This document shows positions 38,041-47,570 of a stretch of DNA of 64,000 bases, in pieces. The stretch's first letter is position 1. Every line of letters begins with the position of its first letter. A program made the translations under genes and the position numbers. The notes under the pieces are model-generated. The model had not been told where the DNA came from, searched no databases, and saw nothing but the letters and a program-made list of their open reading frames with translations. Source of the stretch: Pseudomonadota bacterium. GTDB lineage: Bacteria; Pseudomonadota; Gammaproteobacteria; Burkholderiales; Thiobacillaceae. Location: assembly GCA_030684775.1 (NCBI GenBank), contig JAUXXW010000083.1, positions 16,452-80,451 on the forward strand. Direction: 5' to 3'.

Positions 38041-39362
38041 CGCCAGGCGAGGCCATGCATGCCCTGGCGCGTCGGCTCTGGCCGCTCAATCGCAGCCTGA
38101 GCGGCGACGGTGTGAGGCAGACTCTGGCGATATTGAGCGAATACCTGCCCGGCTTGCGGGTGCATGAAATCCCCAGCGGCAGCGCCTGTTTCGATTGGAC
38201 CGTGCCGCGCGAATGGCGGGTGCGCGAAGCCTGGGTGAAGAACGCGGCGGGCGAGAAGGTGATCGACTTCGCCGCCAACAACCTGCACCTGATGGGCTAC
38301 TCGACGCCCGTCGACGCGGAAATGCCGCTGGCGGAACTGCAAGCCCACCTGCATTCGCTGCCGGAGTCGCCGGATGCGATTCCCTACGTCACCTCCTACT
38401 ACAAGGAACGCTGGGGTTTCTGCGTCAGCCAGCGTCAGCGCGAGTGCTTGCCGCCCGGCAACTACCGGGCGCATATCGACAGTGAATTGTTCGCCGGCAG
38501 TCTGAGCTACGGCGAGCTGCGCATCCCCGGCGAGACGGATCGGGAAATCCTGCTTTCCACTTACGTCTGCCATCCCTCGATGGCCAACAACGAGTTGTCC
38601 GGGCCTTGTGTCGTCACCTGGCTGGCGCGCTGGTTACTGGAGCAACCCACGCGTCGTTATGGCTACCGCATCCTGTTCCTGCCCGAGACCATCGGCTCCA
38701 TCTGCTACCTCTCGCGCCATCTGGAAGAACTCAAGGCGCGCGTGGCAGCGGGCTTCGTGGTGAGCTGCGTGGGCGACGATCGCGCTTATTCCTATCTGCC
38801 TTCGCGCCAGGGCGACAGCCTCGCCGACCGCGTGGCCCTGCATGTGCTGCGCCATACCGATCCCGCTTTCCAGCGCTACACCTTCCTCGATCGCGGCAGC
38901 GACGAGCGGCAGTATTGCAGTCCCGGTGTCGACTTGCCGGTGTGCAGCCTGATGCGCTCCAAATACGCCACCTATCCCGAGTACCACACTTCGCTGGACG
39001 ATCTGAATCTGGTCACGCCGGCCGGGCTGGAGGGCGGCTATATGGCGCTGCGCCGCGCCCTGGAATGCCTGGAACAGGATTGCATCCCGCGCGCGACCAC
39101 GCCGTGCGAGCCGCAACTGGGCAAGCGCGGCCTCTATCCCACGCTGAGCACGCGCGAGTCGGGGCTACAGGCGCGTGACATGATGAATCTGCTCGCCTAC
39201 GCCGATGGCCATCACAGCCTGTTGGAGATCGCCGAGATCATCCAGGCGCCGATGTGGACGTTGGTTCCGCTTGCCGGAAAACTGGCCGAGCATGGCCTGC
39301 TGGAAATTCGTCGTACCGAAGATAAGGAAAAAGAGAAGGAAAACTCATGGAAAAAGACCTGA
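38037..39362 (+). CDS. DUF4910 (M28-like) protein with C-terminal winged helix
   Basis: 441 residues. Metal-site candidates of the M28-like peptidase fold are visible: STYVCHPSMANNELSGP, LPETIGSICYLSRH, LDRGSDERQYCSPGVDLP and the late histidine in YPEYHTSLDDL. The last 70 residues (DMMNLLAYADGHHSLLEIAEII...) look like a winged helix. Relatives are found in surface polysaccharide clusters with an unproven hydrolase or transferase role. It starts within the preceding stop and overlaps the next gene by 16 bases. Confidence 0.82.
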   Translation: MTPGEAMHALARRLWPLNRSLSGDGVRQTLAILSEYLPGLRVHEIPSGSACFDWTVPREWRVREAWVKNAAGEKVIDFAANNLHLMGYSTPVDAEMPLAELQAHLHSLPESPDAIPYVTSYYKERWGFCVSQRQRECLPPGNYRAHIDSELFAGSLSYGELRIPGETDREILLSTYVCHPSMANNELSGPCVVTWLARWLLEQPTRRYGYRILFLPETIGSICYLSRHLEELKARVAAGFVVSCVGDDRAYSYLPSRQGDSLADRVALHVLRHTDPAFQRYTFLDRGSDERQYCSPGVDLPVCSLMRSKYATYPEYHTSLDDLNLVTPAGLEGGYMALRRALECLEQDCIPRATTPCEPQLGKRGLYPTLSTRESGLQARDMMNLLAYADGHHSLLEIAEIIQAPMWTLVPLAGKLAEHGLLEIRRTEDKEKEKENSWKKT

Positions 39363-40573
39363 TCGACTGGAAGACCCATGCCTGGCAGGACCCGAGGATG
39401 GCGGCCTGGTATCAGCAGCGCATGGTGGAAAACCGGGGCACCAACCGGCTGAAAAACCAGGTCGAGGTGGCGTTGTGCGCCCACCACATCGCCGGCAACA
39501 AGTTGCTCGATGTCGGTGTCGGCGGTGGTCGCGCCTCTCTGCCGCTGGCGCGCGCGGGGTTTGATGTGACCGGCGTCGACAGTTCCCAGGCCATGCTCGA
39601 TCAGACCCGCGCGCAGGCCGGGGAGACCCCCATCCGCTTGGTGCAAGGCGATCTTGCCGACCTGAAGTTCGCCAACGATGAATTCGACACCGTGATGTCG
39701 CTCAACGTGCTGGTGCATTTCCCGCACTGGCAAGAAATCCTGGCCGAGTGGCAACGCGTGTTGCGACCAAATGGACGCATCGTCTTCGACATCCATTCCC
39801 AGGATCACGAAGATGCCGCGTGCGCCGCCAGGGGATTGCCGGCCAGGCCGCAAGACGAAGACAATTTCGCCGATTACCACTCTCGCATCCACGTCGCCGA
39901 ACTGGTGGAAACCGCGAATCGGCTCGATCTCGCCGTGGTTGCCGTGATTCCCTACAACGGCGGCAACGTCAACACTTGGTTGAGCGGCACCCTGGCGGAT
40001 GGGCCGCGCTTCAATCGCCTTTTGTCCTGGCTGATGAGCGACTCGCACCTGTACGAATTCGTTCTGTTCATCGAGCAGGAAATCTACGCTCACCTGAGCA
40101 GTCGGGTGACCGGCCGTTTCATGGTGGTGCTGGACAAACGCTCCGACCCGGACGGCAACCAGGCCTGGCTGGAGCACGATACGGCGCTGAATCGGGTACT
40201 CGACGGGCCACTCGATTTCGCCAGCCTGGCCGCCCTGGAACCGAGTTTCGACGCGAACTGGCGCGAGCGACTGAACGCGCATCTGGATTGGCCGCGCAAT
40301 CGGGTGCTGCTCTACAACCTGCTTTCCGCCTGGGATGCCTTCCCCGCGCACCTCGATCTGGCCTCTTTCCTGGATCAACGCCATGTGGATGCCTTGCTGA
40401 CCTGGCGCCGGCAGGCGATGACCGACGCGGCTACCACTCGCGCCCTGCGCGATCTGGTGGCGCTACCCGGCTTGAACGGCTGGCTACGGCATCAAGAGGT
40501 GCCCTTGGCCGGCGGCCTCGAATATGACCTGACCCGTGCCATGCTGGCCCGCTACTTTCACGCCTTCGATTGA
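39347..40573 (+). CDS. SAM-dependent methyltransferase with C-terminal extension
   Basis: 408 residues. The N-terminal 200 residues are a class I methyltransferase (LLDVGVGGGRASLPLARAGFDVTGVDSS, FDTVMSLNVLVHFPHWQEILAEWQRVLRPNGRIVFDIHS). The C-terminal 170 residues are helical and not recognised. The ATG has AGAAGGA in front, inside the end of the DUF4910 gene. It probably modifies the same glycan. Confidence 0.85.
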   Translation: MEKDLIDWKTHAWQDPRMAAWYQQRMVENRGTNRLKNQVEVALCAHHIAGNKLLDVGVGGGRASLPLARAGFDVTGVDSSQAMLDQTRAQAGETPIRLVQGDLADLKFANDEFDTVMSLNVLVHFPHWQEILAEWQRVLRPNGRIVFDIHSQDHEDAACAARGLPARPQDEDNFADYHSRIHVAELVETANRLDLAVVAVIPYNGGNVNTWLSGTLADGPRFNRLLSWLMSDSHLYEFVLFIEQEIYAHLSSRVTGRFMVVLDKRSDPDGNQAWLEHDTALNRVLDGPLDFASLAALEPSFDANWRERLNAHLDWPRNRVLLYNLLSAWDAFPAHLDLASFLDQRHVDALLTWRRQAMTDAATTRALRDLVALPGLNGWLRHQEVPLAGGLEYDLTRAMLARYFHAFD

Positions 40574-40581
40574 GTACTCCG

Positions 40582-43500
40582 ATGACACAGCCAGCGATTC
40601 TTTATTTTTTCTGGGGCCGAAATAACCACACCCTGCGCCTGTACCTGGAGGGCAGGCCGCGCGTGGTTCTGGTCGTGGAGGGTGTATGCACCGAGGAACT
40701 GAGATTGATGGTCGAGGAGGTCGGCAGCCGGATCGTGACCCTGACTAGCCTGGTTCCGGAAACGCGCCTGGAATCCTTCCGGCAATCGGCGGCCGCACTG
40801 GTGGCGACGTTCGCCACCAGGAAGGCCGAGCCAGAATGGCGCGACCTTCTGGCCCGCCACGGATTGGAGGCCGATCGTTTCGATCCGCTGCTGGAGGCAG
40901 ACCTGGAGCGTCACCTGTTCGATTCGATCCATCTGGTGGAAACGCTGGATACCGCCCGTGAGCAGTTTCAGATCGAATTGGTGGCGCTCAATGAAGACCT
41001 CATGCTGCATGGCCATTGCATCGCCGAATGGGCGCGTGCCCGTGGCGTACCCAGTCTGCATCTGGTGCATGGGCTGGCGCTGGGCGCGCCCTACACGGTA
41101 CATGGCGCCCTGCATTGCGATGCGATGGCGGTGTTCGGCGAACGTGACGCGGAGGCTTATCGTGGCGTCGGTATTCCCGCGGAACGCATCCACATCACCG
41201 GCAACCCGGCCTGGGACATCTACGCCGAACTCAAGTTGAAAAAGGCGGGTGTCCGCGAGGAGGCATACGGCAAGTACGACCTGAATCCCGAGGCGCCCCT
41301 GCTGTTGTTCGGCACCACTTGGGCGGCATCCATGACGGCTTTGTCCAACCGCGATGCCCACGACGAAACCCTGGCGATGTTTTTCCGGGGCTGCGTGGAA
41401 TGGATGAATGCCGGGCATGCCGCCAATATTGTCGTCAAGGATCGTGTCTCCAATACGGAGCATGGGCGCGAGGGGGCGGATCGTATCGCGCTCGAAGCCG
41501 GCCTGAACCCGTCGCAATACGTCTACACCACGGACGACACCAGACTCCTGGTGACGGCGGCCGATGTGCTGGTGTCGGTGGACTCCAATCTTTCGGTCGA
41601 GGCCATGCTGGCGGGAACCCCGGCGATCAACCTGATGACTGAACTCGGGCTGCGCATGGGCCCGAGTTTCGATGCCGAGTGCGGCATGCTGGAAGCTGGC
41701 CCGGGTGAGCTGTCGTTGTTGCTGGATTTCGTGCTGGGCGACGCGGATCTGCGTGGCGGTTTGATCGAACTGATGTCGCTCAAGGTATCCGGCTACAACT
41801 TTGCCGTGGATGGCTCCGCCGCCGAGCGGGTGGCGAACTTGATGCGAGAGATGGCGCGTGGCGTGGTCGAGTCACGGGTTTCACAGCGCCCGCCGGGCGG
41901 CTATGTCTGGGAACAACTCTCGGAACTGGAGGATGCCGACCTCAAGGGCGCCTACCACGACCACGCGCGCAAGGAACTGCTGCTGCTGCTGGAGCGGCCG
42001 CCACGCCGGGTGCTCGATGTCGGTTGTGCCACCGGCGCCACCGGTGAACTGATCAAGACCGCGTGGCCCGAGTCGCATGTCACCGGGATCGAACTCAACC
42101 GCGCGGCGGCGGCGCGCGCCGAGGAGCGCATCGACAAGGTTTTGGGCGAGAAACTGGAGGACATCGACTTCGCCGCCGAAGGCATCGCGCCGGGTTCCAT
42201 CGATACCGTGCTGCTGGCCGATGTGCTGGAACACCTCTACGACCCCTGGGATGCCCTGCTGCGCATCCGTCCGCTGCTGACCGAGGATGCCCAGGTGCTG
42301 GTCAGCCTGCCCAACGCGCGCAACCTCTGGCTGCTCAACGAACTGGCCGGCGGCCGCTTCCCCTATGCCTCGGAGGGCTTGCTGGACATCACGCATATCC
42401 GCTGGTTCACCCGCGCCGAGATGGAAAAGATGCTGCGCGAGACCGGCTATCGCGTGGTGAAAAGCAGCCGCACCCCGACGGCGGGCTTGCAGGATCTGAC
42501 CCGGCCGGCCGGCAGCACCACGGTGGAAACGGAAAAGATCGTCCTCAAGGATGTGGACGATGAGGAATTCGAGGACCTCAAGGCCTTGCAGATCATGTTT
42601 CTGGCGAAGCCGCTCAAGGACGGCGAAGCGGGCGTGTCGCCCCAGGATTTCTACCACCTCTGGCAACTCGGCCACGCCTACCAGAAGCGCGACGCGCTGT
42701 GGATCGCGGAGCGCATGGATGCCCTCTCTCGCCACCCGGTCCATCACCTCGTGGTGATCGTTCCGGCGGGGGGCGAGGATCGCCTGGCCAATAACATCAA
42801 ATCGCTCGGCCACCAGTTCTATCAGCACTGGAAGCTGACCGTCGTTTCCAGCGAAGCCGCGCATCCCGCCCTGGCCGACACTGCATCCATCGCCTGGATA
42901 CAGGCACCCGCCGAGCAGCATCTGGAGGCGGCCAATCGCACCCTGCTGGAGACCGAGGCCGACTGGGTAGGCATGTGGGAGGCCGGCGACAAGCTGGCGC
43001 CGCATGCCTTGTTCACCTGCGCCGACAAGGCGGCGCGGCATCCGGAATATCAGGTGCTGTACAGCGACGAAGACCGGGTGGATGGCGAGGAGGCGCATTC
43101 CGCGCCGTTCTTCAAGACCGATTTCAACCTGGAAATGCTGCGCGCGGCACCCTTCGCGGTGGGCGGCCTGTTGTTGCTGCGGCACGATCTGTTCACCGCC
43201 TTGAACGGCTACGACCTGGAGATGGAGGGCGTGGAGGCCTTTGATCTCACCCTGCGCGCCTGGGAGAAAGTGGGCCATGCCGGCATCGGCCACCTCGCCG
43301 ACGTGCTCTACCACCGTCACGCCGAAGGCGGCCACGGCCACTTGAGCGGCGAGGAAATCGCCGCCGTCCACCGGCGCGCGCTGGAACGGCATCTGGCGCG
43401 TTGCGATCTCGCCGCCCGGGTGGAGGAGGGCGCGCTGCCCGGCACGCTGCATGTGCGTTATTCGGTGAGCGGCGATCCTCTGGTGTCCATTCTGGTGCCG

Positions 43501-45339
43501 ACGAAAAACCAGGTCGATTTCCTGAAACGCTGCCTCACCTCGCTGATCGACGGCACCGGTTACGCCAACTGCGAAATTCTGGTGCTCGACAACGGCAGCG
43601 ACGAAGCCGAGGCGGTGGCCTACCTGGCCGAACTGCGGGCGCTGAACTCGCCGCGCCTCAAGGTGCTGGACTGCGCCGGGCCGTTCAATTTCTCCGCCAT
43701 GAACAACCGGGGCGCGCGTGAGGCGCAAGGCGAATACCTGGCGCTGCTCAACAACGACACCGCCGTGCTGCACGAGGAATGGCTGGAAGAGATGCTCGGT
43801 ATCGCGCAACAGGCGGATGTCGGCGCGGTGGGGGCGAAACTGTTCTATCCGGACGGGAAAATCCAGCATGCCGGGGTGATTCTGGGCATGAACGACGCCC
43901 CGGCGGAGCACCCGTTCATCGGTCTGGAGGCCGATGCAGACGGCTATTTCGGCCGCCTCAAGCTCACCCAGGAATACTCTGCGGTCACCGCCGCCTGCAT
44001 GCTGGTGAAGCGCGAGCGCTATCTGGAAGTGGGTGGCCTGGACGAACAGCGCTTCCAGGTTTCGTTCAACGACGTGGACTTCTGCCAGAGGCTGCGCCAC
44101 CAGGGCTACCGCAACGTGTTCACGCCGCATGCGCGCCTGCTGCACGAAGGCTCGGTGAGCCAGTCCGGCGGTGTGGAAACGCGCGCGAAGGAGGCCAAAC
44201 ATGCGCGCTTTCTTGAGGAGCAGAACCGCTTTTATGACACCTGGCGCCACGATGTCGCCTTCGACCCGGCATTCAACAGGAATCTGTCCACGCACGGCCG
44301 CGATTTCCTCGTGGAAATCGCCCCCGCCCTGGCCTGGGACCCGGAATGGCGGCCGCGTCCGCGCATCCTCGCGCACCCGGCCGACCGTTTCGGTTGCGGC
44401 GAGTACCGCGTCATCGCGCCCATGCGCGCCCTCAATGACGCCGGCCACATCATGGGTTGGGAAACCAGCAACTACCTGTCGCAGCCGGAACTGTTCCGGA
44501 TGGAACCCGACACCATCCTGCTGCAACGCCAGGTGGACCCGCACCAGATCGAGTTCATCGAACGCTACATCCGCCACAGCAAGGCGTTCCGTGTCTACGA
44601 GATCGACGACCTGATCACCAACATCCCGATCCAGAACATCCGCAAGAAGCATTTCGTCGAACAGAAAGACCTGCACAAGCGCTTCCGCAAGGGCATCTCC
44701 CTGTGCCACCGCTTCATCGTCTCCACCGAGTACCTGGCGGAGCATTACCGGGGCTATATCGACGACATCGTCGTGGTGCCCAATTACATCGAACGAGGCC
44801 GCTGGGGCAATCTGAAGCCGGCCCGCCGGCACGGCGCCAAGCCGCGCGTGGGCTGGGCCGGCAGCATCACCCACGATGGCGACCTGGCGGTGATTTTCGA
44901 TGTGGTGAAAGCCACCGCCAAGGAAATCGACTGGGTGTTCCTCGGCATGTGTCCGGATGAAATCCGCGCCTGTGTCGCGGAGTTCCATCCGGGTGTCGGG
45001 CTGGAGGATTACCCCGCCAAGCTGGCCAGTCTGGGTCTCGATCTGGCGGTTGCGCCGCTCGAAGACGTGCCCTTCAATCACGGCAAGAGCCACCTGCGCC
45101 TGCTCGAATACGGCGTGCTCGGCTACCCGGTGGTGTGCAGCGACCTCACCCCCTACCGCGGCGACTACCCGGTCACCCGCGTGCCCAACCGCTACAAGAA
45201 TTGGGTGGAAGCGATTCGCGGCCATGTTGCCGACCGCGACGAACTGGCCCAACGCGGCGATGCCCTGCGCGATTACATCCGTGCCGAGTGGATGCTGGAA
45301 GACCATCTGGACGTCTGGCTGAAGGCGTGGTTGCCATGA
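40582..45339 (+). CDS. Giant multidomain glycosyltransferase/methyltransferase
   Basis: 1585 residues. Domains in order: about 1-430, a CDP-glycerol/capsule-type GT-B-like region (FGTTWAASM, VSVDSNLSVEAMLAGTPAINL); about 450-640, a class I methyltransferase (RVLDVGCATGATGELIK near 474); about 720-900, a GT2-like domain lacking a crisp DxD; about 966-1220, a GT2 domain (VSILVPTKNQVDFLKRCL, ILVLDNGSDE, LLNNDTAV); about 1265-1585, a GT4-like domain (GWAGSITHDGDLAVI, SHLRLLEYGVLGYPVVCSD). It could assemble or modify the whole flagellin glycan. A TTG start 4 codons earlier overlaps the previous stop; ATG 40582 is preferred. Confidence 0.85.
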   Translation: MTQPAILYFFWGRNNHTLRLYLEGRPRVVLVVEGVCTEELRLMVEEVGSRIVTLTSLVPETRLESFRQSAAALVATFATRKAEPEWRDLLARHGLEADRFDPLLEADLERHLFDSIHLVETLDTAREQFQIELVALNEDLMLHGHCIAEWARARGVPSLHLVHGLALGAPYTVHGALHCDAMAVFGERDAEAYRGVGIPAERIHITGNPAWDIYAELKLKKAGVREEAYGKYDLNPEAPLLLFGTTWAASMTALSNRDAHDETLAMFFRGCVEWMNAGHAANIVVKDRVSNTEHGREGADRIALEAGLNPSQYVYTTDDTRLLVTAADVLVSVDSNLSVEAMLAGTPAINLMTELGLRMGPSFDAECGMLEAGPGELSLLLDFVLGDADLRGGLIELMSLKVSGYNFAVDGSAAERVANLMREMARGVVESRVSQRPPGGYVWEQLSELEDADLKGAYHDHARKELLLLLERPPRRVLDVGCATGATGELIKTAWPESHVTGIELNRAAAARAEERIDKVLGEKLEDIDFAAEGIAPGSIDTVLLADVLEHLYDPWDALLRIRPLLTEDAQVLVSLPNARNLWLLNELAGGRFPYASEGLLDITHIRWFTRAEMEKMLRETGYRVVKSSRTPTAGLQDLTRPAGSTTVETEKIVLKDVDDEEFEDLKALQIMFLAKPLKDGEAGVSPQDFYHLWQLGHAYQKRDALWIAERMDALSRHPVHHLVVIVPAGGEDRLANNIKSLGHQFYQHWKLTVVSSEAAHPALADTASIAWIQAPAEQHLEAANRTLLETEADWVGMWEAGDKLAPHALFTCADKAARHPEYQVLYSDEDRVDGEEAHSAPFFKTDFNLEMLRAAPFAVGGLLLLRHDLFTALNGYDLEMEGVEAFDLTLRAWEKVGHAGIGHLADVLYHRHAEGGHGHLSGEEIAAVHRRALERHLARCDLAARVEEGALPGTLHVRYSVSGDPLVSILVPTKNQVDFLKRCLTSLIDGTGYANCEILVLDNGSDEAEAVAYLAELRALNSPRLKVLDCAGPFNFSAMNNRGAREAQGEYLALLNNDTAVLHEEWLEEMLGIAQQADVGAVGAKLFYPDGKIQHAGVILGMNDAPAEHPFIGLEADADGYFGRLKLTQEYSAVTAACMLVKRERYLEVGGLDEQRFQVSFNDVDFCQRLRHQGYRNVFTPHARLLHEGSVSQSGGVETRAKEAKHARFLEEQNRFYDTWRHDVAFDPAFNRNLSTHGRDFLVEIAPALAWDPEWRPRPRILAHPADRFGCGEYRVIAPMRALNDAGHIMGWETSNYLSQPELFRMEPDTILLQRQVDPHQIEFIERYIRHSKAFRVYEIDDLITNIPIQNIRKKHFVEQKDLHKRFRKGISLCHRFIVSTEYLAEHYRGYIDDIVVVPNYIERGRWGNLKPARRHGAKPRVGWAGSITHDGDLAVIFDVVKATAKEIDWVFLGMCPDEIRACVAEFHPGVGLEDYPAKLASLGLDLAVAPLEDVPFNHGKSHLRLLEYGVLGYPVVCSDLTPYRGDYPVTRVPNRYKNWVEAIRGHVADRDELAQRGDALRDYIRAEWMLEDHLDVWLKAWLP

Positions 45340-45463
45340 ACGCCATGCGCCCGCTTCAGGTTGCCCAGGGCAGCAAAGACGACATGGGCCGGCTATTGAC
45401 CCCGCTGTCGTCCGGGGGAAATATTCGGGCCACGTTCACAAGCTGATTGCGGGAGATCTGGTG

Positions 45464-45739
45464 ATGAAGCCTTGCAAGCCAATCGGATACCGTCGTTCGA
45501 CCCGGCAAACACGCCGCGAATGCGCCCGTGATTCCATCGCGGATGTGGACCCGATGAGTATCGATGTCCGCATCGGCGACCACTCGGAGGCGCCGCTGGA
45601 ACACTGGCAGGACCACCTGAAGGAAAAGCGCCGCAAACGCGGGCCGCACCCCGCGCAGCCCGAAACACCGGCAACCCCCGGCCGGAAGTCGCCGCCGGAT
45701 GCCCTGATCGACGATTACGCCGGGCCGCGCGCCGCGTAG
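45464..45739 (+). CDS. Small basic hypothetical protein
   Basis: 91 residues, strongly charged and Pro-rich (KRRKRGPHPAQPETPATPGRKSPP), probably disordered. GGGAGAT precedes a GTG/ATG pair. No family recognised. It lies between the giant glycosyltransferase and the flagellar accessory genes and may not be a real gene. Confidence 0.4.
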   Translation: MKPCKPIGYRRSTRQTRRECARDSIADVDPMSIDVRIGDHSEAPLEHWQDHLKEKRRKRGPHPAQPETPATPGRKSPPDALIDDYAGPRAA

Positions 45740-45853
45740 CCCGGTAGCGACTTGTTTCACGCCAACACCGGCGTGCCACCCTAAAGAAAATCCCGGTTCG
45801 GGCCGTAATAGCCTCCGTACCCCTGTTGCCCGCCGGCACGGAATCCATGCTCC

Positions 45854-46222
45854 ATGCTTGAACACCTCACCTTCACCGGTTTTGAACTGCTCGTTTTCGT
45901 GATCCTCGCCGTGGTGCTCGCCACGGTCGTCTATCTACTGGAAGCGTTGCTGTTTTCCCGCCGCCGCAAACCGGTCGCCACGCCGGAACCGGACGCGCGC
46001 GTCGAAGCCTTGCAAGCTGACCTGGCCGCGCTCAAGGCGCGAGTCGAGGGCCTGGAAGCGAAGCCGCCGGTGGAGTCCGCGCTCGATACTCAGGCCGTCA
46101 CCTACGGCGAGGCCATGCGCCTGGCGCGCGAGGGCGCCACGCCACAGGAACTCGCCGGGCAACTCGGCATATCCCGCAGCGAAGCCGAATTAATCATCGC
46201 CTTGCAACGCGCCGATTCATGA
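45854..46222 (+). CDS. DUF2802 membrane protein
   Basis: 122 residues: one N-terminal transmembrane helix (LLVFVILAVVLATVVYLLEALLF), a short coiled coil (VEALQADLAALKARVEGLEAK) and a C-terminal helix-turn-helix-like segment (YGEAMRLAREGATPQELAGQLGISRSEAELIIAL). DUF2802 genes commonly sit with fliK-like and flhB-like flagellar genes, as here, but no role has been shown. Confidence 0.82.
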   Translation: MLEHLTFTGFELLVFVILAVVLATVVYLLEALLFSRRRKPVATPEPDARVEALQADLAALKARVEGLEAKPPVESALDTQAVTYGEAMRLAREGATPQELAGQLGISRSEAELIIALQRADS

Positions 46223-46251
46223 AACAGAAACCCTCGGCTGAATTCGCAACG

Positions 46252-46326
46252 CGTAGGTTGGGCAAAGCGCGGTGTGCCCAACATCATGGTGGTTCGTTGG
46301 GCACGCTACGCTTTGCCCAACCTACG
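46252..46326. repeat. Inverted pair of palindromic repeat family A
   Basis: CGTAGGTTGGGCAAAGCG and its mirror, in the gap between the DUF2802 gene and the fliK-like gene. Confidence 0.9.
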
Positions 46327-46352
46327 ACCACGACATTGCAGCGCATTTATTC

Positions 46353-47570
46353 ATGAATCTGTCCGCCTTGCCGCAGTTGCTCGCCTCCTGGTTGAAGACC
46401 CAGGGCGCGGAGTTGCTGGAGCCGGGCAAGGGCACGCCGCCGCCTGCCAAGGACAACTTCCAGCCCGGCGCCAGCTACCAGGGCAAGGTGCTGGAGAATC
46501 TGGCGGGCGGGCGCAATCTGGTGCAGGTCGGCGGGCAGCATCTCAACATGGCGCTGCCGCGCGGCACTCAGGCCGGCGACAGCGTCCGCCTGACCTATCT
46601 GCACAGCGTGCCGCGTCCCACTTTCGTCATGGAGCGCTCCGCGATCAGCGCGGTGCAGCCGGTACGTCTGTCCCAGAGCGCGCAGCAACTCACCGCCCTG
46701 GCGCAATTGGCGCGGCCGACGGCCACCACCCAGGCCGGCCCGCCGCCCACCACACCCAGTGCCGCCCAGCTTGCCCAGGCCGGGGTGGCCGCGCAGCGCC
46801 CCATCCTCAGCAACACCGCGCCGCTGGCCAACCCGCCCTCGCAGTCCGGCGGCGGCAGCCTGCCCATGACCGCGCTGACCGGCGCCTTTGCCAGCGCCAC
46901 CGCGCTGACCGGCGGCACGCCGGTGGATGCCACCCGCGCCGGGCTGGCGTCCGGCCCCTCCACCTCCAACCTGGCCGCGTTGCAAACGGGCGTGGCGGAC
47001 AGCCAGACCGCGCTGCCGCAGCGTCTGCATCAGACCCTGCGCGAAAGCGGCTTGTTCTATGAATCGCATCTGGCGCGCTGGACGCGCGGCACTTTTGCAC
47101 TGGCCGACCTGCGCCGCGAGCCGCAGGCGCGGCTTGCCAGCGGCGCCCACAACATGGCCACCGCCGCCGGCCTGACCAACATGCCGATCGATGCCGCGCG
47201 CCTCGCCGGCCAGCAATTGTTGATGCTGGAAGGCTCGCCTTTCCTCTGGCAGGGTTTCGCCTGGCCGGGGCAGTGGCTGGAATGGCAGGTACGGGAACAG
47301 ACCGGCGAGGGCGTCGGGCCCGTGGAGGAAGCCAATCCCTGGGTGACGGAACTGCGCCTGACCCTGCCGCGTCTGGGCGGAGTGACCGCCAAGCTATCGC
47401 TGGTTGGTGACCGACTTGCCATCGGCATGAGCGCAAGCGAAGTGGGCGCGGGGGAGGCCATGAGCGCGGCCTTGCCCGCCCTGGAGCAGGCCTTGCTGGC
47501 CGCTGGCCTGAAACCGGCGGGGCTGAGTGTGAACCCCGGTGTCGGCCAAGCCGATGCGCTCGCGGCCTGA
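46353..47570 (+). CDS. FliK-like flagellar hook-length control protein
   Basis: 405 residues starting MNLSALPQLLASWL. A long Ala/Thr/Pro-rich, low-complexity middle (about 110-240) separates an N-terminal part (QPGASYQGKVLENLAGGRNLVQVGGQHLNMALP) from a C-terminal FliK-like domain (WLEWQVREQ, VTELRLTLPRLGGVTAKLSLVGDRLAIGMSAS). FliK measures hook length and switches export specificity. It overlaps the FlhB-like gene, matching a known pairing. The track frame extends into the upstream repeat and was trimmed. Confidence 0.82.
   Translation: MNLSALPQLLASWLKTQGAELLEPGKGTPPPAKDNFQPGASYQGKVLENLAGGRNLVQVGGQHLNMALPRGTQAGDSVRLTYLHSVPRPTFVMERSAISAVQPVRLSQSAQQLTALAQLARPTATTQAGPPPTTPSAAQLAQAGVAAQRPILSNTAPLANPPSQSGGGSLPMTALTGAFASATALTGGTPVDATRAGLASGPSTSNLAALQTGVADSQTALPQRLHQTLRESGLFYESHLARWTRGTFALADLRREPQARLASGAHNMATAAGLTNMPIDAARLAGQQLLMLEGSPFLWQGFAWPGQWLEWQVREQTGEGVGPVEEANPWVTELRLTLPRLGGVTAKLSLVGDRLAIGMSASEVGAGEAMSAALPALEQALLAAGLKPAGLSVNPGVGQADALAA

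Noticed and set aside
41881-45306. 1141-residue minus-strand open frame opposite the giant glycosyltransferase
   Set aside because: It is the antisense shadow of a well-supported plus-strand gene with clear glycosyltransferase motifs. The shadow is rich in His, Gly, Gln and Val with no domain, as expected from GC-rich codon bias.
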